In this document: positions 11,485 to 22,069 of the stretch, piece after piece
How positions within the stretch are numbered: position 1 is the first letter of the stretch
Layout: each line of letters begins with the position of its first letter
Assembly (NCBI GenBank): GCA_011033025.1
Contig: WFMF01000139.1
Coordinates: forward strand, 62,001-126,000
Reading direction: 5' to 3'
DNA from: Beroe forskalii
Lineage: Eukaryota > Ctenophora > Nuda > Beroida > Beroidae
DNA: 64,000 nt
Made by a program: the position numbers and the translations under genes
The notes under the pieces: model-generated
The model's input: only the letters and a program-made list of their open reading frames with translations
Told to the model about the DNA's origin: nothing
Databases searched by the model: none

Positions 11485-12398
11485 ATGGAATTCTCACCGG
11501 AAAACCTATAAATCGTGGAGAGGGATTCAGTGTTCGGTGCTGCGTTTGGCGTGAACTGGACTGAGGTCTACAAGACGACGGTGACGAAGTTCGACAAAGC
11601 GACTCTCACCAACCTCGTTCTGTCAGCTGTTAGTGTGCTTGGGAAAGTAAGGAGGTGCAGCGGTCAGCTGCTACGAGTGTTGAACAACTCAGAAAGGAAC
11701 AGATAGAAAGCCAGAAGACGTTGCTCAAGCTCCAAGAAGATCTACTGAAGAGCAAATGTGATCAAGTTGAGGAAGTGCAGAGAACCGTAGAGGATGAAAT
11801 TCGGAGTGTCAGCGATGCTGTCAAGAAGGGATGTCCAGAAACAGACATGACGACAACACTTGTTAAAGCCGTTGTGAAGACTGCGGTGACGGAAGACGGC
11901 AAGACAAAATCATTTATGGTCTTTGGACTAGGCGAGGGCCCCGACGAGAAATTGCGGATGAAGGTGGAGGACTTACTAAGCTGCTCAGGAGAAAATCCCA
12001 TTGTCAATGACTGTTACTGCGTTGGAAAGGTTATGCCAGATTCTGAGCGTGCAGCAAAAGTGGTGCTCCGCAGCGGAGCAGCAGTGGCAAGGGTGCTGAG
12101 GAATGCCAAAGTATTGAGAGCTTCGACACGTTTCAGAAAGGTGTACATCGCCCCCGACAGGAGCCGAGAAGAGAGAAAACAGAGGAAGAATGTCGTTGCT
12201 CAGATGAAAGAGGAAATAAGACGCGATCCCCAACAGTATCATTTCATCAGGAACGGTACTGTCTGCAGCAGAGACAAGGAGCAGGCACCCCCCACTTTGC
12301 CAACGAACAGTACCTCTTCGTCAGCTCGGTCTGTGACGTCATCCCGAATTGTACCTCCGACTTCAACACCGCGAACTCTTCATCCTAAATCGCGCTGA
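11485..12398 (+). pseudogene. LINE ORF1-like coiled-coil protein, broken copy A
   Basis: Encodes a predicted coiled coil (Leu/Gln/Lys-rich, around EQIESQKTLLKLQ) followed by a segment FMVFGLGEGPDEKL and a conserved block VYIAPDRSREERKQRKN...YHFIRNG. This arrangement resembles RNA-binding ORF1 proteins of non-LTR elements. It is broken twice compared with copy B: TAA four codons after the ATG (…ENL*), and a one-base loss near 11,645 (gggaaagtaagg against gagaaaagtaagg) that shifts the frame. It is open where copy B has its stop. No reverse transcriptase follows. The family assignment is inference. Confidence 0.7.
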
Positions 12399-12799
12399 AT
12401 ATAGGACAACTAAAACTCCTTGACTAGCTGTTTTCAAAACCATGGGTGTTTGACATTTTGGTGCGTTTTGATTGGGGTTCTTCTTGTGGGTGTGGCGTTA
12501 GTTTGAGTGGCATTGGGCCTCACGTACTGAGAACACGTGCCTTAATTGGCATCTCTTAGTGCTTGTTGTTTATTTGATATCATTATTGTACATATCATAT
12601 AAACTTATATAATATTGTTTCAAAGCCCTTATGGGTATTGGGTACCCCATGCAACCGTGGGTTTTTCAACAAAAACCTTCGCCCGAGACTTCGCTGCAAT
12701 GGGCAGCTCCTCATTTTAGCCTCCCGCACAGTTTCCTGTACGCTCGGCTGAGTGAGCCGTGTGGCTGCTTAGGTGAGAGTACTCACCCTTAGCACGGTA

Positions 12800-12872
12800 G
12801 GCACAGCCGGGAATCGAACCACCAACCTCTCGATTGAAAGTACGACGCCTTAACCACTGCGCTACCTGTACC
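12800..12872 (-). repeat. tRNA-derived SINE head, unit A
   Basis: On the minus strand, GGTACAG...CTGTGCC can pair as a 7-bp acceptor stem. A box A-like GTAGCGCAGTGGTTAAGGCG and box B-like GGTTCGATTCC are present, with CTTTCAA as anticodon loop (TTC, Glu-like). The T-stem has mismatches, so this is a SINE head or tRNA pseudogene, not a working tRNA. The flanking module accaatattttgacggtggt recurs at about 14,101. Confidence 0.65.
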
Positions 12873-13021
12873 AATATTTTGACGGTGGTCATGAGTCCAT
12901 AGAACCAACATTGCCCTTGTGAGGCATCGGAGCAAAAAATCGAAATTTAAGGAGATAGAGCTTAACTTTTGCCTGCATTCGACGAACTGATTATTTTAGT
13001 GTATTTGTTTATAAATACATT

Positions 13022-13258
13022 ATGTCAAAGTCTCGCAGGGTAAGTGGACATGAACGGCTCAAGTCAGTGTTTCTGTCTCCGGACAGATCTTACGAGCAGA
13101 GGACAGAACACAGGACTCTGGTTGAGGATCTCAAGAGGAAGAAAGCTGCGGAGGCTAACAAGAGGCATTTTATACGCAATGGGACTGTAACCAGTACTCC
13201 AGTAGAAAAAATGAAACGGTGGTTCCTCATGAAATATTTTTTCTTCTATTGCAAATGA
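13022..13258 (+). pseudogene. Second ORF1-like fragment, unit A
   Basis: Short frame with the block VFLSPDRSYEQRTEHRTLV and later RHFIRNG, a diverged copy of the conserved block in the 11.5-kb fossil. Similarity ends near 13,205. In unit B the same fragment is cut by the CR1 element at about 36,888. Confidence 0.6.
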
Positions 13259-14031
13259 AAAAACGCTGCTTTCCAATTCCATTTGAAAATCCACACCCAA
13301 CTTACTTTCCTCATTGACAATAAACATTGTAAAGCAATTAAGGAGTGATATGTTAATAATAAAAATTCCACACAATATGATGATTATTATCTATTATTCT
13401 CATTGACCATTATAACACGAATGCTTTGAGAACGGTCACGTATACAGTATTATTTTTCCACGTAGATCCGAGATCGCTGAATTAATTGTGATATTATTGG
13501 GCAATAAATGTTTCCTTTAATTCGAGTATGGCGATGAGCTGAATAAAATACACGCGACCGTTTTCTAATAATATGAGAACAGGCAAAATAATATGACAAG
13601 GAGAGGGCAATTGTCAATAGGTGGGTAATAATAATAGAAATGAGAATTAATAATCATGTGTTAAATTCATCACTACGGACAATGGGTTACTTAGCAAGTG
13701 CCAGGTGGGCGGAGGTCTATATAGCTAACGGACTTTTTAGTTAAACAGTAAACCGGTAATAGGTAGTTGAATTTAGGTTTTACCGGCTCTTTTTAGGGTT
13801 CTGACTACCGTTTCGTCGAGTTGCTTTGACTGATAAAAAAACACATCTTTGCATGAAAACATTTTTTCCTGAGCTTTCACCATTATGAAAAGTCAATCCT
13901 CACATTGTATTAGGGAGGACGCTCTTTTAGGTTCCACTGTACCTTCTAAAAGGGCCCTGGACTGAAATTGCTCTAACGATCAGTTGCATAGCCCAATATA
14001 GCAGAAATTCCGTTTTTAAGGGGGGGGGGGG
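13259..14031. other. Intron/spacer, no gene seen
   Basis: Non-coding; from about 13,390 it is colinear with 41,284-41,940. The 220 bp at 13,163-13,385 has no counterpart in unit B, where the CR1 element sits. It ends in a run of about 18 G at 14,020-14,036. Confidence 0.5.
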
Positions 14032-14670
14032 GGGGTTCACCCCTCACATTTTGGAAAACACGAATTTGAGATAAAAGTTGGCCAGAATGGCCAGGGCGTG
14101 TACCAACATTTTGACGGTGGTCTTGAGTCCATAGGTCCAACATTGCCCATGTGAGGCCTCAGAGCAAAAATGGCGTCCAAAAATCGAAATTTTTCCTGAT
14201 GGAGATAGAGCTTAGCTGTTGGTTGCATTCGATTCGTCTCGACGAGCTGATCATTTTAGTGTATTTGTTTGTCAAAATCGGATGAAAAATGGCCAAGTTA
14301 TGCCCATGTGAAGTGCGCGCGCCAAAGTGGCAGTTGGCCTATTTTGGGCCTTAAGATGGCCATTTTGGCCGTATTTTTGGAGATATGAGCTTAAAACTTG
14401 TTTTGCCCATCATTTAGGTCAAAATTGATGGGCAAACCAATTTTTAAGTGAATTGGACCTTATTTGGCCATTTTAGCCCATAAAAACCTTCAAAAATCCA
14501 CTTAATCGCTTATATCTCAGTTAGCGCTTTTGCCCAAATGGACTTTACTCTTTTCGCTACTCCTCCGCCATTTTTCAATGTTTCTGCATGAAATTTCCAG
14601 AATCCTTTGAAACTTAATTTCGCACTTATGTTATTGACCAAAATTTTGAGTTAGGCCTCCAAAAAAAATT
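14032..14670. repeat. Dispersed ggcca-rich module, unit A only
   Basis: Begins with a stretch like 11,180-11,250 (ttggaaaaca...ttggccagaatggccagg), then a copy of the SINE-flanking module (accaacattttgacggtggt, 14,102). It continues with repeated ggccatttt/aaaatggcc palindromes. Unit B has unrelated sequence here (41,945-42,832). Probably a composite of two non-autonomous repeats. Confidence 0.5.
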
Positions 14671-14722
14671 TTATGCCCAAGAGAGCCAAAATCCCCGGGG
14701 ATTTTGGCTCTCGTGGGCATAA
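14671..14722. repeat. Near-perfect 52-bp palindrome
   Basis: Two 26-bp arms meet with no spacer at atcccc|ggggat; 25 of 26 positions pair (one a/c mismatch). Bounded by A-rich runs. It would form a hairpin or cruciform. Only in unit A. Confidence 0.9.
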
Positions 14723-14968
14723 AAAAAGCCAATGAACTCACCTATGTTTGGGTTTTCGTTAAGCATACGCACGATACTATGAAGCTATGAGAACATCACG
14801 CAATTTGTGGATGATAGAGAAATGTGAAATTACGAGATTGAAAGTTTGAAATAGAAAGTGAAACAAATAGGTCAAATAATTCAAATAGAATGGCATTTTG
14901 ATTTCTTGGCTTATACTCTTATACCTATATCATGAGATCAGAACGGCGTGCAATTCATAGAGTAGCAC

Positions 14969-15212
14969 TATTGAAATATTAAATTAACGCAATCCTAGGA
15001 TGCTGTGTAGAGCTATCCTATTGGTTCTGTATTGAAATATTAAATTAACGCAATCCTAGGATGTTGTGTAGAGCTATCCTACTGGTTCTGTATTGAAATA
15101 TTAAATTAACGCAATCCTAGGATGCTGTGTAGAGCTATCCTACTGGTTCTGTATTGAAATATTAAATTAACGCAATCCTAGGATGTTGTGTAGAGCTATC
15201 CCACTGGTTCTG
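14969..15212 (+). repeat. 61-bp minisatellite of the crystallin gene start, unit A
   Basis: Four head-to-tail 61-bp units (starts 14,969; 15,030; 15,091; 15,152). Each contains tattgaaatattaaattaac, cctaggatg and the signal-peptide codons of the TSP1/crystallin gene. The last unit supplies the true start codon (15,183). In the preceding units the same frame ends TAT TGA after 11 codons. Confidence 0.92.
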
Positions 15213-18164
15213 ACTGTCCTCGTGAATCCTTCGTTCGGGGAGGGAGACCCAGGTGAGACATCAGAATACAATTAACTGCACGTGTAATACCCAATTAGAA
15301 TAATTAGAATACCGGGCTATGACCATTGCCCGCAGTTTGATTACAATTATCTTCACAATATAACCCCTGTGACTATTGCCCGCAGTGTAACCCCTGTGTG
15401 TAACCCCTGTGTGTAACCTCTGTGTGTAACCCCTGTGTGTAACCTCTGTGTAACCCCTGTGTGTAACCCCTGTGTGTAACCCCTGTGTGTAACCCCTGTG
15501 TGTAACCCCTGTGTGTAACCTCTGTGTAACCCCTGTGTGTAACCCCTGTGTGTAACCCCTGTGTGTAACCCCTGTGTGTAACCCCTGTGTGTAACCTCTG
15601 TGTAACCCCTGTGTGTAACCCCAGTGTGTAACCCCTGTGTGTAACCCCTGAGTGTAACGCCTGTGACCCCTGTGTGTAACCCCTGTGTGTAACCCCTGCT
15701 CCCCTGTGTGTAACCCCTGCGTGTAACCCCTGTGTGTAACCCCTGTGTGTAACCCCTTTGTGTAACCCCAGTGTGTAACCCCTGTGTGTAACCCTTGTGT
15801 GTAACCCCTGTGTGTAACCCCTTTTGTAACCCCTGTGTGTAACCTCTGTGTAACCCCTGTGTGTAACCCCTGTGTGTAACCCCAGTGTGCAACCCCTGTG
15901 TGTAACCCCTGTGTGTAAGTTACACAGTGTAACCCCTGTGTGTAACCCCAGTGTGTAACCCCTGTAACCCCTGTGTGTAACCCCAGTGTGTAACCCCTGT
16001 GTGTAACCCCTGCAACCCCTGTGTGTAACCCCAGTGTGTAACCCCTGTGTGTAACCCCAGTGTGTAACCCCTGTGTGTAACCCCTGTGTGTAACCCCTGT
16101 AACGCCAGTGTGTAACCCCTGTAACCCCTGTGTGTAACCCCTGTGTGTATTCCCTATGTGTAAGTTACACAGTGTAACGCCTGTGTGTAACGCCTGTGTG
16201 TAACCCCTGTGTGTAACCCCTGTAACCCCTGTGTGTAACCCCTGTGTGAAACCCCTGTAACCCCTCTGTGTAACTCCTGTGTGTAACCCCTGTAACCCCT
16301 GTGTGTAACCCCTGTGTGTAACCCCTGTGTGTAACCTCTGTGTGTAACCCCAGTGTGTAACCCCTGTAACCCCTGCCCGCAGTGCACGGAGTGATGGGTG
16401 AGTGGAGTGAATGGAGTGAATGCAGTGTTTCTTGCGGCTACGGGAGGATCAGGAAGTCGCGGACATGTACGCCTCCACAGAACGGAGGGCGAGATCCGTG
16501 CACTGGCGCGGATTTGGAATACAATTTCAGTTGCGCACGTCCAACATGCCCTAGTGAGTTTATTTAACAGTCCTTAGATGCCAGATTCGTGTCCTAAACT
16601 TGTTCTGGTACGAGCCTTAATAACAGAATAACAGAGGGGGTTGCAAATTGCAATAAGCTTACTTGGGTGGCAACAGGGGGCTGCCAAATTAGCAAGTGGT
16701 CCTGGATAGTGGATGTTACCAACAGAAATATTTACAGAATTTGCGGGATTGGATTTTCTTACGCGGGGAGGGTTTCTGCCAGTGAACCTGGCAGTGAATC
16801 TATATTGGGGGTGGTTTTTAGAGTTGGAGATAGAAATATCTCAGTTCTGTATCTATATTGGGCGAGGTTTTAGATAAGTAGATAGAAAACAGAAATATCT
16901 CAGGTCTGGTTCTATATGAGGGCAAACTTCTCGAGTTAGGGGATAAGGATGAACCCCTGACATTGGATTGGACTACCCCCAACGTTGGGAATAATTGGAA
17001 CGATGAAGTCAGCAGCGCAGTTTCCAATGGGGCAGCCTGGGATCTCTACAGAGATGAGAACTACGAAAACCTAATGACGAGTTTGTGTCCTGGAGAAAAG
17101 AGATGGGACCTTGGCGAAAACAGCGACAAGTTGACGTCAGTCAAATACAGGGGTCTAGAAGGGCCAGCGGAGTGCAAGCCAGGTGGGTGAACAAAGCATT
17201 ACTACGTTATTTTGATAAGCAATATTATTACTATTATCATAGGCTCTCCAAAACCGTTGGACATAGTAACTTCCTGCTGCTTTGGTGTCATTGGCTGTAG
17301 ATTAGTGAACACTAACCAATGAGAGCATGAGTTGGTAGTGCGAAGTCACGCTCTCATTGGCTGTTGATTAATGTACAATAATCAATGAGAGTATGAGTTA
17401 ATAGTGCGAAGTAACGCTCTCATTGGCTGTTGATTAGTGTACACTAATCAATGAGAGTATGAGTTAATAGTGCGAAGTAACGCTCTCATTGGCTGTTGAT
17501 TAGTGCACACTAACCAATGAGAGTATGAGTTAATAGTGCGAAGTCACGCTCTCATTGGCTGTTGATTAGTGTACACTAATCAATGAGCGCATGAGTTAAT
17601 AGTGCGAAGTCAAGCTGTCATTGGCTGTTGATTAGTACTTCATTTCTCTAAAAAAGATATCTGAATCCAAAGGACGCACTCCTAAAACTCCTTAACTGCA
17701 GACGGACACAAATTGGTTCTGTTCTCCCGAACAGTCTACGGCGGTCATGAGCTGATCCTCACTCAATCTACCGACTATGTGAATCAAGATTTCACGCGCA
17801 CGAAATGGAATGACAAAGTCGTTAGTCTTCAGGTTTGCAGAGCCCCTATTTTTACAAATTTTCATCATTTTCATCCCTAAAATCCGTCCCTAATTTTCCA
17901 AACCGGTGCTCATTTTCATTCCCGCAGGTCGTGAGAGGAAACTGGCGTATTTACGAGCATTCGGACCGGAAAGGGAGCTATCGAACCGTGTGTGAAGGGG
18001 ACACGGTTCCCGACCTGGGCATCAAGCCACGCAGCCACCAAGGCCCGTGGGTATATATGAGATACCGGATATCTTCGGTCGAACCGCTTGAAGTCGGGGA
18101 ACCCTGTGTAAGAACGGCCGAGGGATCTCATAGTCGTGGCGGCAACCGTGGTGGCAAAATGTAG
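15183..18164 (+). CDS. Secreted TSP1 + beta-gamma-crystallin protein, copy A
   Basis: Five exons with GT-AG introns: 15,183-15,252; 16,383-16,553; 16,904-17,182; 17,702-17,832; 17,928-18,164 (295 aa). Exon 1 gives a short signal peptide (MLCRAIPLVLTVLV). Exon 2 is one thrombospondin type-1 repeat with WSEWSECSVSCGYG (WxxW C-mannosylation pattern) and six cysteines. Exon 3 is a beta-gamma-crystallin domain of two Greek-key motifs, with a calcium-site motif NDEVSS and a weaker SDKLTS. Exons 4-5 form a second crystallin domain (LVLFSRTVYGGHEL; NWRIYEH) and a Gly/Arg/Ser tail. Intron 1 holds the 13-bp satellite and intron 3 the 66-bp one. It lies inside TMEM214 intron 5 on the opposite strand. 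Probably extracellular; true function unknown. The start could lie elsewhere if an upstream exon exists. Confidence 0.8.
15357..16376. repeat. 13-bp satellite in intron 1, unit A
   Basis: About 1 kb of tgtgtgtaacccc with shortened (ctgtaacccc) and variant (ccagtgtgtaac) units. The array is bounded on both sides by ttgcccgcag/ctgcccgcag, the right-hand one being the exon 2 acceptor. Open on the minus strand with a 13-codon period, which is a by-product of the repeat. Confidence 0.95.
17281..17640. repeat. 66-bp palindromic minisatellite in intron 3, unit A
   Basis: About five units of 66 bp, each containing ctcattggctgttgattagtg followed by its approximate complement cactaatcaatgagag, so each can form a hairpin. 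The paired arms carry ATTGG and CCAAT-like cores. Confidence 0.92.
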
Positions 18165-20680
18165 GGAATGAGGGAATGGCAAGCCTAGTCAAATTGTGGA
18201 ACAAATCTGTGAAATCGGAATCAGTCCGAGACTGACCGTATATACGATCATGTGCAGGATTAATATTGAGGATAATAATATAAGAACACCTGTTCATCCA
18301 TTATAACATAGAAACTTTTCTAAACTCCTATTATTAAGACATTATTTCAATTAAGGGTTGAATTTTCGCGTAGCTTTTAAATGATTTTTAGCGAGAGGGC
18401 ATAGATATGATAGCGACTGTGGTTTCAGATATTTACAAATCGGAATCAATTCCTTTCAATTTTAATTTCAAAACAAATTCAATTGTTTTTTATCTATTAT
18501 TTACCATTCCTCAATAAATTCGGTTACAGTTTCGGTTGGCTGAAAAGGCCCGTTAAACCGGTATTTCTTTTTCGGTTCGCTTAACCGACCGTTTCCCTGA
18601 GCGGTTAACTGCGAAAATCGAAATCAAAATATTCAGTCAGGGTTTCGGCTGGATGAAAACGCCGGTTACCCAGTATTTCGGTTTCGATTCGGCAAACCGG
18701 TATTTTCTACTATAGGCTTATCTAAGGGCTAACCGGAGCAGTAGTCTAGTCCATCCAAAAGTGATCCCGAAAGTAATGATTTAAAAAATTGGCTTGGAAT
18801 GTAAAGATTTAAGTAAAAAGTGGATGGTTTTGGCTTGCAGTTTATAGGCGGGCTGGTTTTGATATATAACAAGTAAGAGAGTAAGAGGCTATAAGTGTTT
18901 TGACTCTAATAACCAAAATTATGACTGTAAATGGTTTGTGCCGGGAATGCGGGATTTTCTCGGTAATGTAGCGGCTGTTTTAGGAATAGGGTCGTATTCA
19001 GATTTAGGAATTTATATTTAGGAATTGAAGTGCCGATTATGACTTTCGGTAGAATATTTCATACTTTTGAGTCCTTCGTTTTAAAATGTGTCATAAATAA
19101 GCTCACGTCATCAAAATTTGAGCCATTTTCAGCTTTTGACTGGGAATCTCATTCCAATATTTCAGACATCATTCCCCAGGGAGGTAGTCCTACAAAATCC
19201 CGGGTTTGTGAGCCATTGAGCCAAATACAGAAAACCAGATTATTGGAAATGTCTGGCAAATTCTATCCAAGCATTTTCTAACTTTTCACTTTATTAAATG
19301 CCCCACATGGTTTATTCTATCCTGTAGATTGTTTTTTAGGTCTTTGTCAACGGCCCCTTTCTGCCCGGTGCGTACATCCCCCCCCCCCCTGCAACTCATA
19401 ATATAAAAGTATAAATACCTTGTCGGACATAATAATCACAGATTTTAGTTTTACGGACCTAAACTTTCACGTACGCGTCAATATACACGCTTGATCCTGC
19501 CACTTCAAATTTTCAACAAAAATTTGGAATTTTCGGCATGATTTTTCCCATTTTCTTCAACGATTTAAAGATTTGAATTGAAGATTTTTCAATATTTTTC
19601 GTTAATTAATGACCAATTTTCAATTCGCAGTTACTGAGCATGAAAGAGAAGTACTATTTCCTGAAGAATTTTATTACCCAAGAAATGTGAAGAAGAAATA
19701 CTGGACTTTATTTTCACGGACCTGAAAATCACGGACATTAGTATCAAGGACATTATTTTCACGGGTCACATTAACATTCACGTTGAGGTGCTCAGCGTGA
19801 CTGTAATGTCCGTGATTAGATAATTTCCTATCAGGTATCTGTTGAACTATATAATTACATATTTTAAGCGGATGAATCAGTAACGTTGAAATTCAATCTA
19901 TGACAGTAGCAGAGTCATGAGACGTACCTATTTATTTATCAAGCTGTGAATTTCTATAATCACGGTTATTTTTCCCTCTCCAGTCTCCACCTCTCCAATT
20001 GCTTTTTTGTTTTACAGATGGACGTGGTTTGGAACTCGGAAGATTTTGAGATAATTTGAGTATAGAGGTATAATTACGTTTATCCGTACGTTGAATCTCG
20101 GATAATGGAACCCCAAAATTTAACTCCTTATCGGCGATTTTTGTTTCCACAAAAAACCAGACCGCTACCCGCGGCACGACCGTCACCCCTCAAAAATTTA
20201 GGGGACTGCCCCCCCAAAAAAAAACAATGGTTCAAAAAGAATCGATTTTTGTCCATAGTTTAGGGCCGGTTAAAAAGGCCGGCTAAATAAAGGCCAATAA
20301 GGTACATGAAGTAGCATTTCAAGTTGATTCTTGTTTATCAATTTAAATGGGAAATAATGCAAGGACCAGTTAACTTTAACTATAGTTCAGCGCTTTCTAC
20401 TTCTTAAGTTCTAAGCAATGTACCATTAATAAGCATTACAGTAAGGTGATTTTACACCCGTACTACTACTAGAGTACTAGCATACTGAATTCTCAGTATT
20501 GTACAGTCAAAGTACATACTTACATGAAAGGAAATTCTCTTTATGAACTGTAGTGAATTTGCAAGTTTAGAAGCAAGCAATGAACAATGGAACATGCTAA
20601 CAATGTGGTTTCGGGTGGGTTGAGTGGTTTCGGGTCGTTTCGGGGGTGGGTTGGGTGGTTTAAGGTTTTGGGTGGTTTCG
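18165..20680. other. Gene-free stretch with A-specific 1.9-kb block
   Basis: 18,165-18,770 matches 47,273-47,880 and includes cggtttcggttggctg/accggtattt repeats. From about 18,770 to 20,680 there is no counterpart in unit B; the junctions are short shared gatcccg/gctccgcc sequences. The block ends in gtttcgggtgggttgggtgg repeats. I see no gene in it. Confidence 0.6.
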
Positions 20681-21238
20681 GGTCGCTCCGCCTTTTAGTA
20701 TCAACAAACAATTAATATGTCTATCTGGTTAGTAGCAATTTATTTCCTACATTAGTACATTAGATTACTAGATTGTTTATGGGGTAGGATTGGGTATAGT
20801 TTTCTTTGATTTAAGGATAATATAGCTACCAAAGTATCTGTATTTAAGAATTCTAGGCGGCCCCAGCATCAATAAGTCAATATGACCATGTCATGCGTCT
20901 GGTTCAGCCGATCTCTCCCACTTAGCCTAATCTGGTCTGTATTATCCATTCAAATAAACAGTTGAAAAATATCATACAGATATTTGGTTGGTATATTTAT
21001 ATTTTGATATATATTTTGTAAAGAAAGGGCGATTGTGGACTGATAAATTTGATTATTTATTATTTATTAATGAACAACTCTACCAAACCTCGAGTTTGGT
21101 GTCTAGTTTGTTGCGGGGCATGGTGTTCAGACACCACAACAGCGCCACACACTCCCTGCTCCGGGGCACGCTGTCAGTCAGCATGGCCTGCAGTCGGGCC
21201 GTCACTTCGTTACTGTGGATTGTCCGGGGACATGCCTG

Positions 21239-21530
21239 GGATATCGCCTGCAGCAGGATCCTGTGCTGGTAGCTGCTCACTCCTGAGGGTGACAACAGGT
21301 GACAACAGATGACAACAGATGACAACAGATGACAACAGGTGACATCATGTGACAACAGATGACAACATGTCCGGGGACATGCCTGGGATAATGGGATATC
21401 GCCTGCAGCAGGATCCTGTGCTGGTAGCTGCTCACTCCTGAGGGTGACAACAGGTGACAACAGATGACAACAGATGACAACAGATGACAACAGGTGACAT
21501 CATGTGACAACAGATGACAACATGTCCGGG
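21239..21530. repeat. Partial duplication of TMEM214 exon 5 start, unit A
   Basis: The stretch ggatatcgcctgcagcagga through the exon 5 acceptor and the first intron bases (gacaacag 9-bp repeats) occurs at 21,239-21,299 and again at 21,391-21,451. Two competing acceptors therefore exist (exon starts 21,282 and 21,437). Unit B has one (48,478). Confidence 0.88.
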
Positions 21531-22069
21531 GACATGCCTGGGATATTTTTTGCAGCTGGATATTGCGGCACAATAACACGGTCATAATAACATAGAAAAC
21601 TTGTGAGAAATTCCATTATGCACCTCTTACGGTGCATAGTGCAGTTCTATTTTTACAATTTTACCCCTTATGCATTGTGTTTTTGACACGTAAGGGCACA
21701 ATAAATTACCGTTTCTGGTGTCCTTGGCAAAGCTTTCCAGCACCTCCAGATAGAACAGCGTCATTACACTCTCCGGGATTTCCTTGAAGGTGTTCCGGAG
21801 GAAATCACTCAGTTCGGCGGTTAGGAGGTTGTGTGGGTACGCTGCTTCGAACATCGTCAGACCTGTGAAATGTTGGGAGTGCCTTGCTCATCGGTAAAGA
21901 TCAACACCGTGAAAGAGGGTTAGAAAGACCGGTTGAAACTTCGAAAGAGCCTTTCCATGGCCCAGGTGCTGACAATTGTTCCTTCCAGAACAGTTACTTA
22001 CTTACTTACTTTTTAAATTTTGGCCCAGAGGCTGCTTAAAAATTTCAAAACTTTAAAAGGAGTCGATTA

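Larger units (their letters stand above)
6193..21862 (-). pseudogene. TMEM214: TMEM214, 5'-truncated copy (exons 4-13)
   Basis: TMEM214 is an ER membrane protein linked in vertebrates to ER-stress-induced caspase-4 signalling. Exons read on the minus strand: 21,710-21,862; 21,089-21,282; 10,475-10,569; 10,231-10,330; about 9,925-10,031; 9,545-about 9,747; 9,189-9,304; 8,563-8,724; 7,074-7,241; 6,193-6,528. Family landmarks seen are RLRTFFPSLL, SSVLLLEHL, a transmembrane stretch LALLVMFALTAVYIL and FSASRTGR. The reading frame stays open through every exon with the same exon lengths as copy B. Exons 1-3 are missing because the duplication boundary falls in intron 3. Exon 11 ends inside a 31-bp minisatellite, the exon 12 donor is duplicated, and the start of exon 5 is duplicated. 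It lacks its own start, so it is either a pseudogene or an alternative 3' half reached from the upstream promoter. Confidence 0.85.

Noticed and set aside
12800..12872. Functional tRNA-Glu gene on the minus strand
   Set aside because: The acceptor stem pairs, but the T-stem has mismatches, and its duplicate and flanking modules fit a SINE family better.
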